Shown here: piece after piece, positions 8,237 through 15,243 of the stretch
Layout of the letters: the number at the start of each line of letters is the position of its first letter
Position numbering within the stretch: the first letter of the stretch is position 1
Source of the DNA: Pleomorphochaeta sp964545735
GTDB taxonomy: Bacteria; Spirochaetota; Spirochaetia; Sphaerochaetales; Sphaerochaetaceae
Direction of reading: 5' to 3'
NCBI GenBank assembly: GCA_964545735.1
Contig: CAZJGS010000055.1
Location: 1-16,554, forward strand
Length of the DNA: 16,554 nt
The notes under the pieces: model-generated
Databases searched by the model: none
What the model saw: the letters and a program-made list of their open reading frames with translations, nothing else
What the model was told of the DNA's origin: nothing
Position numbers and translations under genes: made by a program

Positions 8237-8485
8237 TTAATTAGCCTCCGTATCTTTTTTTGTAATTATTCCGACTATGATCTTTTTGAACGTGTAAATG
8301 GACGCCCATATCATCATCACAGCACCTATGTGGACCAGTGCTATCAGCAGCTGAAACTCCGTGGACTGGACCATACCCCACGTCTGCGTAAAGAACTCCA
8401 CTCCGTCAATGATCATAAAACAGCACACAAAAACGAGTATGACGTTAATGACCAACCTGATCTTCTCTGCAACTTTTTTACTCAT
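8237..8485 (-). CDS. Small two-helix membrane protein upstream of traA, unknown function
   Basis: Not recognised as a named family. The 82-residue product has a lysine-rich N-terminus (MSKKVAEKIR), a hydrophobic helix at about 12-27, a short polar stretch (EFFTQTWGMVQSTEF), a second helix at about 44-62 and a lysine-rich tail (KKIIVGIITKKDTEAN). By the positive-inside rule both ends are cytoplasmic. There is no signal peptidase site, so it is not an obvious pilin. The ATG has a strong GGGAGG sequence 8 nt upstream, so the gene is very likely real, and it ends 1 bp before traA. Size and position would suit a propilin insertion helper analogous to F TraQ, but no sequence likeness to TraQ can be claimed. 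Confidence 0.82.
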   Translation of the reverse strand: MSKKVAEKIRLVINVILVFVCCFMIIDGVEFFTQTWGMVQSTEFQLLIALVHIGAVMMIWASIYTFKKIIVGIITKKDTEAN

Positions 8486-8507
8486 AAACCAAACCTCCCA
8501 TGCTATA

Positions 8508-8999
8508 TTATTGGCAACTGTGTGCTATAAACCACACACAGAAAATCCCAAGTAACATGATTGCCGAACATAAAATCTCGGCATGACTTCCAACTCTCAT
8601 AATTCTGAATCCTTTGTGTTTCCCGAAAGGGGTTAAAAGCGGAACCCCCATTAGACTAAAAGAGTCCAATAAGATATGAAGCAGACAACCAATACAAAAA
8701 ACTAACAGCCATAAATGTCCCGCAAGGTATGCCAAAATAAGAACGATTCCGTAAGGAACAGGCCAGTGAGTTATTGTTCTATGATCGAGTCCTGGGATAC
8801 GCATATCAACATCAGGGAATACAGAACCAATAACAGGAGATATGACGGCAGGAAAAACAGCAGCAAACGCATGCGCATCATTGACAACATACGAAACTCC
8901 CTGCCACGTTAAAAGCGGAGAACACTTAAAAACGATAATCAATTCCGATAAAAGAACGCCGGACAATGTATGGTTAAACCTGTTAATGGCAACCTCCAT
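8508..8999 (-). CDS. YdjM-like (DUF457 family) membrane metal-binding protein
   Basis: This 163-residue protein resembles the YdjM/YbcI family of inner-membrane proteins, annotated as putative metal-dependent hydrolases. Motifs visible are NH at 9-10 near the start, FPDVD at 61-65, the HRTITHW block at 73-79, and LLHILLDS followed by GVPLLTPFG at about 107-126; together the His and Asp residues form the presumed metal site between four or so membrane helices. The activity of the family is not established. It is the first gene of the pilus block: 51 bp separate it from the HD-protein stop and 22 bp from the next gene. The ATG has only a weak GAAG just upstream, so initiation is either weak or leaderless. 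A role in envelope or lipid modification around the pilus is speculation. Confidence 0.8.
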   Translation of the reverse strand: MEVAINRFNHTLSGVLLSELIIVFKCSPLLTWQGVSYVVNDAHAFAAVFPAVISPVIGSVFPDVDMRIPGLDHRTITHWPVPYGIVLILAYLAGHLWLLVFCIGCLLHILLDSFSLMGVPLLTPFGKHKGFRIMRVGSHAEILCSAIMLLGIFCVWFIAHSCQ

Positions 9000-9000
9000 A

Positions 9001-9025
9001 CTTCAGTAATAGGAAGGTGTGAAAG
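9001..9025 (-). promoter_or_regulatory. Conserved 19-bp motif, copy 2 (upstream of pilus block)
   Basis: Read on the minus strand, 9025-9007 is CTTTCACACCTTCCTATTA, followed by CTGAAG and the YdjM-like ATG. It matches the copy at 16278-16296 at 18 of 19 positions, and the adjoining tcag on the plus strand is also shared. Both copies stand just upstream of the first gene of a block in the same orientation. It may be a regulator site or part of a promoter; a TTGCTG and TATTAC pair 17 bp apart can be read here but the -35 is poor and is not kept in the other copy. Confidence 0.5.
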
Positions 9026-9050
9026 TTGCAGCAAATATGGTGGGGGTAGG

Positions 9051-10334
9051 TTATTGCTTGGGGGAAAAAGATACTGGATCAACCTTGGTTATTCTTTTCA
9101 ATTCGCCTGATTTTCTTTTTTCCATTTCAGAGATTGTGATATTAAATGCCTCAGCTTTGATGGGCATATAGAATCCCTGGCGTATTGTTTTATTGCTATA
9201 ATAAAGATTGTAGCGTCTGCCACTGTAAGATGGGCCTATATCGGGTGGGATATACTGTTTGAGAAGCACTCTGACAGTATATTCAATATCGCGCTTTGGC
9301 TCCGTTATAATCTCCAGCCGATTCTTTGCTTCGGCCAGATCGTAGACAATGGAGGAAATCATTTCAAGCATGACATATACCATGCCGTCTCTCATGGAAA
9401 ATGCGCTGAATTTGTTTTCATGCACCATATTTATTCTTTCCTCTATCCGTTTCATCAAAATGCCCATGTCCATCCATGACAGATCTGTCTGGGCAGGAAT
9501 CCTGTCATTTAAGATATTCTGATTTGATGCAATATTTGAGACAGGTGTATGCTCTTGAACCTTATCTTCTTGGGGTGGCAAAAGTGTTTTAGCTTCCTTT
9601 GCCCTCGCTTGCTGATCAGCTTTCTTAATAATCAAGGTGAGAAACTCTTTAGATCGCAGGTGATGGTCTCTGACAGCATCGAGTATTTTCTGACGTTCAG
9701 GAACGGAATCCGGCATAATACGACTAAGCTCTGCCTGTGATATAATCGGATGGTCCCCGGTGGTATAATTAGGATTCTCTTGGAGTTCCGGTATCTTTCC
9801 AAGGTCATGCCCCAGGGCCGCTATTAGTAGCATACCTCTTCGCATATCGGCATCCTGTCCAAATGCTCCATTATTAACGATCGATATTGTTTCGGAGGCC
9901 ACATTCAGAGAATGTTCCAATAACGATATTTTACTCAAGAGGCTGTATAAGTTTTCAGAACGTGCATAAGCAGATTTACTGCCATCTCGTACCACCGAGG
10001 AACAGTCACCATATTTATCGAGATCGGTAAGAACGTCCAGCACAGAATTATAATATTCGTTATATTGCAATACCTGCTTGTATGGTTCGATGTGCTGCGA
10101 AAAGAAGGGGTCAATTAATGCAGAGTGTGCAAAAGATTTATGAGCTGTATCGGGCAACTCCTCTTCATTCCCGGGGGTAGAACAATTTTCATCTTTTGAG
10201 TTCAGCTCAGCTATTTTATCGAGATGGGCAAATGCAGTCTCTCGCCTTTTTCGTTTGTTATAACCTGACCAAAAAGACAGAAAAACAATAATCAGAAAAA
10301 TGAATGTAAAAACGATAGATAAATAAAACTTCAT
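9051..10334 (-). CDS. Membrane-anchored HD-domain protein, TraI_2/MOBH relaxase-like
   Basis: The start at 10334 is preferred because ATGA overlaps the coupling-protein stop by 4 nt; an ATG at 10403 in the same frame would overlap it by 73 nt and has no ribosome site. From 10334 the protein has 427 residues. Residues 3-23 are a membrane helix followed by a basic stop (KRKRRE). An HD-type metal phosphohydrolase core follows: SEN at 126-128, LLEHSLNVA (H141), LGHDLGK (H176/D177), H195, DHH (H224/H225) and KADQQARA (D240). The SEN...LLEHSL...HDLGK series is how the TraI_2 domain of MOBH relaxases reads, but the triple histidine normally after SEN is replaced by LYS. After a variable linker (about 245-285), residues 315-427 form a second folded region of unknown class. 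Adjacent to the coupling protein, it may be a divergent relaxase, a relaxase-derived accessory protein or an unrelated HD enzyme. Confidence 0.8.
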   Translation of the reverse strand: MKFYLSIVFTFIFLIIVFLSFWSGYNKRKRRETAFAHLDKIAELNSKDENCSTPGNEEELPDTAHKSFAHSALIDPFFSQHIEPYKQVLQYNEYYNSVLDVLTDLDKYGDCSSVVRDGSKSAYARSENLYSLLSKISLLEHSLNVASETISIVNNGAFGQDADMRRGMLLIAALGHDLGKIPELQENPNYTTGDHPIISQAELSRIMPDSVPERQKILDAVRDHHLRSKEFLTLIIKKADQQARAKEAKTLLPPQEDKVQEHTPVSNIASNQNILNDRIPAQTDLSWMDMGILMKRIEERINMVHENKFSAFSMRDGMVYVMLEMISSIVYDLAEAKNRLEIITEPKRDIEYTVRVLLKQYIPPDIGPSYSGRRYNLYYSNKTIRQGFYMPIKAEAFNITISEMEKRKSGELKRITKVDPVSFSPKQ

Positions 10335-11671
10335 TGAATCTTGGCATCGGGGTATATAGCGTGAATATACGCCGGTTTCGTAAAATTGGTTACACCTTTG
10401 CATCTCGTATGAAATGAAAACATGTAAAATTCTCTCGGTTTGAGATTTAAGACCGCTTCCGGTTTTATCTGATACTCCTTAACCTCGCGTATAGTAATAC
10501 CGCCTGACAGAGAGAGAAAGGGTGAGAATTTATCCATCGTACCGGCATAATCTGATATATACTTTGCTGTTGATGGATCATTAACCCTCATGAAAATCTT
10601 TGTGTTTGTATTATCAAGAATTTTCTTTGCCGGCGCGGCACCTATTTCCGCTTCAAGGTCTGCAATGGACTGGGTAAATCCATGAACCCAAACATCAGCC
10701 CCACCCCCCTTGTTAAACAGATCTTCTATACCGAGATAAATGACATTACTCATTTCATCGATATACATACAAAGAGGGGGAGACACCTTTTTGCCGGAAG
10801 CATAGCGTCTGCCAATAAAACTCTGCACCATAGATATAAGCACCCTTCCAACAATGTGAGCAGTTCTTCGAGTGAGAAGACTCCCCGTCTGAACAATAAG
10901 TATTGTCTTCTTGTTGCTCTCCAGCCGTTCTATGAATTTATTACTCTTCGCCTGACCGATTATTGTACCAACACTACCGGTTGATATTGACGTCAAAACT
11001 GTTCGTAAAGAAGAAGATATTTTTGCAAAATAATCGGGGGGAGACGAAAGTATTTGATTCAGGCTTTCTATGATCTCCTGTGCTTTTGGCTCCATATTTC
11101 TTATTACTTCTAATTCGTTTTTCAGTGAGGTTAATCCGGCGTGTGAAGCCCTGCTTTTTATGTCATCAAAGTTTATTCTCCCCTCTTCACCTGTGTCGCC
11201 ACGTATCTTCTTGAAAAGGAGGAGCGAAAGTACAATGACAAGGGTTGTTTCATAGGCAACATTGATGAAAAACTCTTCCTTTGCTTTTATTCCGGAGACA
11301 ACATGGGAAACAATCTCTTCACTCATGTAGTAGTATGCCAGCGGATCTATTTTAGATGAATAGTCAGGAAATATGGGAGTAACAAGGCACAAATCGTCCT
11401 GTCTGTTCTCTTCAAGTGCAACCTGAACTATCTTAGAGAAAATATTAATATCGCCCTTCGGATCAATAAAACATACGGAATATCCTTTCCGGATATCCTG
11501 TTCAATCATTGACTCTATCAATCTTGTTTTACCCACCCTTGTTGCCCCGAAACAAAACAGATGGCCCCGCCTGTCTTCATCAGGCATTATTATCTTCTTG
11601 ATTTTACCTGTGCAGTCGCCAAGCTCTGTCCCGTTACCTATGTATGTGGTTTCCTTGTGACGATTAAACAT
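10331..11671 (-). CDS. traD: TraD/VirD4-type coupling ATPase lacking a membrane anchor
   Basis: Type IV coupling proteins deliver the relaxase-DNA complex to the secretion channel. The 446-residue product has Walker A GATRVGKT at 42-49, FIDPKGD just after it (about 69-75), and Walker B MYIDEM with D305/E306, then the FTQS motif near 330 usual in TraD/TraG proteins. The C-terminal REFYMFSFHTRCKGVTNF also fits. The protein lacks the N-terminal membrane helices found in F TraD or VirD4: residues 1-35 are polar and the nucleotide domain begins at once. The gene immediately upstream, 9 bp away, encodes a four-helix membrane protein that may supply the anchor. GAGGAG with a good spacing precedes the ATG at 11671. 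The ATPase family is certain; the exact subfamily is not. Confidence 0.88.
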   Translation of the reverse strand: MFNRHKETTYIGNGTELGDCTGKIKKIIMPDEDRRGHLFCFGATRVGKTRLIESMIEQDIRKGYSVCFIDPKGDINIFSKIVQVALEENRQDDLCLVTPIFPDYSSKIDPLAYYYMSEEIVSHVVSGIKAKEEFFINVAYETTLVIVLSLLLFKKIRGDTGEEGRINFDDIKSRASHAGLTSLKNELEVIRNMEPKAQEIIESLNQILSSPPDYFAKISSSLRTVLTSISTGSVGTIIGQAKSNKFIERLESNKKTILIVQTGSLLTRRTAHIVGRVLISMVQSFIGRRYASGKKVSPPLCMYIDEMSNVIYLGIEDLFNKGGGADVWVHGFTQSIADLEAEIGAAPAKKILDNTNTKIFMRVNDPSTAKYISDYAGTMDKFSPFLSLSGGITIREVKEYQIKPEAVLNLKPREFYMFSFHTRCKGVTNFTKPAYIHAIYPDAKIQ

Positions 11672-11680
11672 TATTTCTTC

Positions 11681-12424
11681 CTATCTCCTCCAGAACATCT
11701 TTTGCCTGATGCTTTTTATTTTTCGATAGATCGAAAACAGCCAGATGGTTGTAAATGGTACTACTATCGCTATCATAAAAACTCCCAGTATCTCAAAAGC
11801 GGCATTACGCAGATTTGGTCTTGTATTCATTAATATTCTGTAGATTTCTTGTGCTATATCGTAATGCCTTAGAGTAACAGTGTAAGCAAACTTCCAACTG
11901 TTTTCGGGAGTCAATAGATTTGCAAGCACTGTGAAAAATACAAAATAGAGCAACCCCTGTCCTATTTTGCTTACCAACCTTCCAGCCAGCAGTTGATCTA
12001 TTGCTCTTCGTGCCAATTTACCTAAATGGTACTTAGTGAGGTAAACGCACACTATAATTGAATATATAATGGGTAACAGACCGATAAAGAAGAGAAAAGG
12101 TTTATATTCAGCAAGTGAAACATATTGTGAAACCCACGTTCGAAGAATATCATCTGAGAATACAGGCAATATGAGTATCGAAAGTAATAAAAAAAACAAA
12201 CCGTGTACCAGGCCCGACGCCATACCGACATTAAAAAAACTGAATTGTCCGTCAAGCGTCAGGAAATCAACCGGTATCTCTCCGCCTTTTCTTTCGAACA
12301 TTGCGTATCTCTGTATCTGCGATACAGCGGTAAGCAGATTAGGAAACTTTTTTGTTGTTGTAGATTGCTCATTGCTGTCAATTAAGATAGGACTGCCACC
12401 CATACTCTCCGGGCCACTTGGCAT
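11681..12424 (-). CDS. Four-helix membrane protein next to coupling ATPase, unknown family
   Basis: Not recognised as a named family. The 247-residue product has a polar, probably cytoplasmic N-terminal 65 residues, then four predicted membrane helices at about 69-89, 108-129, 153-171 and 209-232, and a strongly basic end (YRKIKSIRQKMFWRR). A loop of about 35 residues between helices 3 and 4 (SWKFAYTVTLRHYDIAQEIYRI) would lie in the periplasm if both ends are cytoplasmic. AGGAGG lies 10 nt before the ATG. Because the following gene encodes a coupling ATPase without any membrane segment, this protein is a good candidate for its separate membrane partner; that is inference from position and topology only. 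Confidence 0.85.
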   Translation of the reverse strand: MPSGPESMGGSPILIDSNEQSTTTKKFPNLLTAVSQIQRYAMFERKGGEIPVDFLTLDGQFSFFNVGMASGLVHGLFFLLLSILILPVFSDDILRTWVSQYVSLAEYKPFLFFIGLLPIIYSIIVCVYLTKYHLGKLARRAIDQLLAGRLVSKIGQGLLYFVFFTVLANLLTPENSWKFAYTVTLRHYDIAQEIYRILMNTRPNLRNAAFEILGVFMIAIVVPFTTIWLFSIYRKIKSIRQKMFWRR

Positions 12425-12426
12425 AA

Positions 12427-12786
12427 TTATACAGCCTCCTTATGTTCGATCTTTACTGTTTTCTCGATTTTAACCGCTGTTCCATAAAGCAACAAACCTA
12501 TGATTGAGTTTCCTGAAACGTCCGCGCTTTCAAGCCGTAAATTTAGAATGGCATTGGCACCGGAAGACTTTGCCTGCTCGGCCATTGAATCAAGCCCGCG
12601 TGTAATTAGTCTTTCATATATCGCCTCGTAAGATTTTGACCTTCCACCGAAGAAATCAGTAAAACGTGCAATCCAATCTCTGACGAAGTTACCTGCTCCC
12701 ACGCATGGAACAATGACAGGACCGTAGCAGGCCACGACATCATATTCTGGAACCTTATCTCCTGTTATCATAATAAAATTCTGCAT
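12427..12786 (-). CDS. YbjQ/UPF0145-family protein
   Basis: The ATG at 12786 is chosen because AGGAGG stands 4 nt upstream and the family motif begins right after; the frame is open upstream to a TTG at 12903, but that would overlap the previous gene by 95 nt. The 119-residue protein has the YbjQ (UPF0145, putative heavy-metal-binding) pattern: GGRSKSYEAIYERLITRGLD followed by SMAEQAKSSGANAILNLRL and a final LLLYGTAVKIE strand, in the usual order and length. Members form small ring-like oligomers with no settled function. It has no signal peptide and should be cytoplasmic. Its place between membrane proteins of a transfer operon is unexplained. Confidence 0.88.
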   Translation of the reverse strand: MQNFIMITGDKVPEYDVVACYGPVIVPCVGAGNFVRDWIARFTDFFGGRSKSYEAIYERLITRGLDSMAEQAKSSGANAILNLRLESADVSGNSIIGLLLYGTAVKIEKTVKIEHKEAV

Positions 12787-12808
12787 AAAACCTCCTCTTT
12801 CCATAAAA

Positions 12809-13081
12809 TTACCAGGGTAACTGCACATTATCCCAATAATTAATGATCCAATATTTAATCCAGGGTAAAGCACATGCGATAAAGAAAAACGCAACCGGAA
12901 CAATCACGTTTCTTCGAATAAGGGCATAGAGAACACCAATTACGATAACAATAAGACTGGCAAAGTTAATAGACGTGAATTCCTGGAAATATTCTTGCAC
13001 ATAATGCTCAAAGAAAAGTCCCACAACCATCGCAAGGACAATAGCAATACTTATTGAGGTCAAGATGATTTTTTTGCACAC
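12809..13081 (-). CDS. Small membrane protein, unknown function
   Basis: This 90-residue product has no family I recognise. It is almost wholly hydrophobic, with helices at about 4-24, 40-56 and 59-78, the last two separated by RRN, and a tryptophan-rich end (ALPWIKYWIINYWDNVQLPW). The start is a GTG at 13081, preceded closely by GAGGTGAT, a good ribosome site located inside the end of the OmpA-like gene, which it overlaps by 22 nt. The overlap and ribosome site make it a real gene. It could be an inner-membrane component of the transfer apparatus such as a channel accessory or exclusion protein; nothing in the sequence decides this. Confidence 0.8.
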   Translation of the reverse strand: MCKKIILTSISIAIVLAMVVGLFFEHYVQEYFQEFTSINFASLIVIVIGVLYALIRRNVIVPVAFFFIACALPWIKYWIINYWDNVQLPW

Positions 13082-13725
13082 GGTATCACCTCAACCCTTC
13101 TATTTAGCGTTATGTCTATCTTGGATTTGAACTGGGATTTTCCCTTCCCTTTAACAACCTTAATAACAATTCCCATTTTCTTGAGGTATTCAGCGACCGA
13201 TCTTGCCCTTTTAAGTGCCAGAATATCATTGTATTTCTTTGATCCCTTCCAGCATGTATATCCAATGACAGAAACAGGCTGGTGTTTGTAGCTCTTTATA
13301 AGACTATGGAGCTTTTTACATTCTGTTTTACTTATCTCGTATAAATCAAAACCAAAATAGATAACAATATTCTCGCGCCTTGGAATACTTTTATGAAAAG
13401 GGGCAACAGGAACACTAATAAATGTTTTGGGTTTTGACCTTACAAGAGGCGGATCAACATTTGAATTGTCAACAACCAAGAATGCTCCAGTCGTTTTACT
13501 GCTGATCCTGTTTCCGTGCTTATATGTATAGTTCCCACTGATGGTGTACAAAACCGGAGGGAAGTCTTGTCTTTCATGAACTGCTGTATTTACCACCGTA
13601 CTTACCATTCTTTCAGGCAAAACGGTCTTTTGCTTCCAACATTCGGATAAATAACAGCATCCGGTTAGACAAAAAGACAGGATAATAAAAATAATCAAGT
13701 AACACGTAAAACGTAAAAAACGCAT
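13060..13725 (-). CDS. OmpA-like lipoprotein
   Basis: The 221-residue product has a lipoprotein signal with lipobox LTGC, so C23 is the lipidated residue. Residues 40-115 form an unassigned beta-rich linker. Residues about 118-216 form an OmpA C-terminal (peptidoglycan-binding) domain: VIYFGFDLYEIS, the VIGYT strand, YNDILALKRARSVAEYLKKMG and the closing NRRVEV. The conserved arginine is present (R173), but the aspartate that binds diaminopimelate in OmpA (D271 in E. coli) is replaced by C158. It would sit in the outer membrane and contact the wall or the T4SS core. GTGAGG precedes the ATG by 7 nt; it lies 9 bp downstream of the transglycosylase gene, matching a wall-related role. Confidence 0.88.
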   Translation of the reverse strand: MRFLRFTCYLIIFIILSFCLTGCCYLSECWKQKTVLPERMVSTVVNTAVHERQDFPPVLYTISGNYTYKHGNRISSKTTGAFLVVDNSNVDPPLVRSKPKTFISVPVAPFHKSIPRRENIVIYFGFDLYEISKTECKKLHSLIKSYKHQPVSVIGYTCWKGSKKYNDILALKRARSVAEYLKKMGIVIKVVKGKGKSQFKSKIDITLNRRVEVIPCAKKSS

Positions 13726-13734
13726 ATTAAAACC

Positions 13735-14187
13735 TCACTTAAGATTTAAGGCATGTTGAACTTTCTGGATATAATTAACTGCCTCCTGTCTCTTTCTGGA
13801 TTCGTGTTCTGATGGCACCCTGCCCATGTGGTAACAGGCAACGGCGTTCCATCTGTATCCGTACCGGTTAATACACTGCCGGAGTATCCAAGCCCCGACC
13901 AGAGTGCAATAACAAGGATCAGAAAGATACTTCCATCTGGACGACAAAGACTTTTTCCAGCAAGAATTTATCTGCATATGTCCATAATCTACAGAACCGT
14001 TCGTATTGTGATTAATGGCATTAGCGTTATGACTGCTTTCCACATATGAGATCGCGCTGAGAAGTGCAGGCGATATGTTGTAATCCCGCCCCGCCTTATC
14101 AAAACAATATATTCCGGCTGCCGATAGGGGGGACACGACAACCATTGAAAGAAATACTGAAACAACCATCGCCTTCGATATCTGCAT
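13735..14187 (-). CDS. Periplasmic lytic transglycosylase (VirB1/IpgF-like SLT domain)
   Basis: Specialised lytic transglycosylases cut peptidoglycan so that the secretion channel can cross the wall. The 150-residue product has a signal peptide (cleavage about residue 24) and a compact SLT domain: YVESSHNANAINHN with catalytic E50, then GSVDYGHMQINSCW, and AVACYHMGRVPS, all typical of family-1 transglycosylases of the VirB1/TrbN/IpgF group. Cysteines at about 28, 76, 92, 94, 105 and 118 are plentiful for a periplasmic enzyme and agree with the neighbouring DsbC gene. The ATG is 6 bp after the dsbC-like stop with AGGTAA as a weak ribosome site. Confidence 0.93.
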   Translation of the reverse strand: MQISKAMVVSVFLSMVVVSPLSAAGIYCFDKAGRDYNISPALLSAISYVESSHNANAINHNTNGSVDYGHMQINSCWKKSLSSRWKYLSDPCYCTLVGAWILRQCINRYGYRWNAVACYHMGRVPSEHESRKRQEAVNYIQKVQHALNLK

Positions 14188-14193
14188 GGCGGC

Positions 14194-14961
14194 TTACCTG
14201 CCTATCGCTTTCTTCAAACGTGCCACGTCAGCGCCTACAACTTGTGTTCCATCCTGTAGGAAGAAAGTCGGTACTCCCTGAACATGAAGATTTCTTACAG
14301 CAGACTTTGATCTTTCAATCAGATCCTTTCCCTCCTGGCACTGATACTTCTTGCTGTCCCCCTTTTCCCAGCCTTCTATTGCATATTCGGGAAGCGTAAA
14401 ATTCCTGCATACGGCTTCGATTGCCTTCTGGTCACTTGTCGTTCCATGTACACCAAAGAAAACTATTTTCAATTCAGCATTGTAATTATCAGCAAATTCC
14501 TTAACCTTCTTGGTGGCCATATTGCAGTATGGGCACATGGGATCGGTAATCATATAGATTGTGCTTTTCGTACTACTCTTCGGTTTGTAATCAATGGCAA
14601 TACATTTATCCAATTCCGGTTTTGCTTTTATGAAACTGAGCTTTTGAAGTCTTGCCAGTTCTGAATTGTCCAAAAGAGTGTGATCTTCATACATTTTCCC
14701 TATAATCACATATTTGTCAGATGCATAAGTGGTAAAATACCGTCCATTGATATTTAAGATGACTTGGCAAAGATTGTTAACGGGAGTGCTCGAAGCAATT
14801 TCCACCTGTTTTGGGAGATTAAGATGCTGGTGCATGAAATCAATATCTATCCTCTCGCATAGTCCTTCTTTTTCACCTGCGAATCCCTGTGAGGCTAAAA
14901 ACAATAGACTCAACATAATAAGTAAAGCTGTGAATGATCTTTTTAATCCTTTGTTTTTCAT
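14194..14961 (-). CDS. dsbC: DsbC-like periplasmic disulfide isomerase
   Basis: DsbC-type proteins reshuffle wrong disulfides in periplasmic proteins. The 255-residue product has a signal peptide (cleavage after GFA at about 28), an N-terminal domain containing KYVIIGKMYED as in the DsbC dimerisation domain, and a thioredoxin domain with C143-P-Y-C146 and the cis-proline GVPT (P231). C185 and C208 correspond in position to the structural pair of E. coli DsbC. The gene overlaps the ParR-like stop as ATGA (4 nt). DsbC homologues are regularly encoded inside MPF-F transfer regions, where they fold Cys-rich TraN/TraU-type proteins; here it probably serves the secreted cysteine-repeat protein and pairs functionally with the VKOR fusion. 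Confidence 0.93.
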   Translation of the reverse strand: MKNKGLKRSFTALLIMLSLLFLASQGFAGEKEGLCERIDIDFMHQHLNLPKQVEIASSTPVNNLCQVILNINGRYFTTYASDKYVIIGKMYEDHTLLDNSELARLQKLSFIKAKPELDKCIAIDYKPKSSTKSTIYMITDPMCPYCNMATKKVKEFADNYNAELKIVFFGVHGTTSDQKAIEAVCRNFTLPEYAIEGWEKGDSKKYQCQEGKDLIERSKSAVRNLHVQGVPTFFLQDGTQVVGADVARLKKAIGR

Positions 14962-15242
14962 TGAAAGTCTCCTTTGAATTTTTTTACAAAACTTTTATTT
15001 CTTTTATGATTGGCCTTTTTTTGAGTTTTTAGCTCAGTTGCTCCAACTAATTTGCCTTCCGGCTTGGCTTTTGCCGGATGCCCGGGAGTTAAATGTTCCA
15101 TAAAAACTCTTCCATCACTGCTTTTCATATACATGCTCAAGGCAGCTTCGATGATGGGTGTTTTCATACCTTTCGGGATTTTATCAAGTAACCCGGCAAT
15201 CTCAGCAGAATGGATACTAATCTTGTATTTCCTGATGTTCAT
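14958..15242 (-). CDS. Small ParR-like DNA-binding partner of ParM
   Basis: The 94-residue product follows the actin-like gene by a single base, the usual arrangement of parM-parR. Residues 4-42 read like a ribbon-helix-helix domain: a strand RKYKISIHS, helix AEIAGLLDKIP and a second helix TPIIEAALSMYMKS. The remainder, from about 52, is basic and probably disordered (KTQKKANHKRNKSFVKKFKG), a likely tail for DNA or filament contact. No clear ribosome site stands before the ATG, so translation is probably coupled to the upstream gene. The likely targets are the four 10-bp iterons at 16301-16340. The DNA-binding adaptor role is inferred from position and fold pattern; sequence identity to known ParR proteins was not tested. 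Confidence 0.8.
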   Translation of the reverse strand: MNIRKYKISIHSAEIAGLLDKIPKGMKTPIIEAALSMYMKSSDGRVFMEHLTPGHPAKAKPEGKLVGATELKTQKKANHKRNKSFVKKFKGDFQ

Positions 15243-15243
15243 A

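Noticed and set aside
9006..9034. TTGCTG / TATTAC promoter ahead of the YdjM-like gene
   Set aside because: The -35 matches only three consensus bases, the start point would fall on the ATG, and the -35 is not conserved in the second motif copy.
10335..10403. Upstream ATG for the HD-domain gene
   Set aside because: No ribosome site, 73-nt overlap with the coupling-protein gene; the ATGA junction at 10334 places the membrane helix at the true N-terminus.
12787..12903. Upstream extension of the YbjQ-family gene to a TTG at 12903
   Set aside because: It would overlap the small membrane gene, uses a rare start and the AGGAGG at 12791-12796 points to the ATG at 12786.
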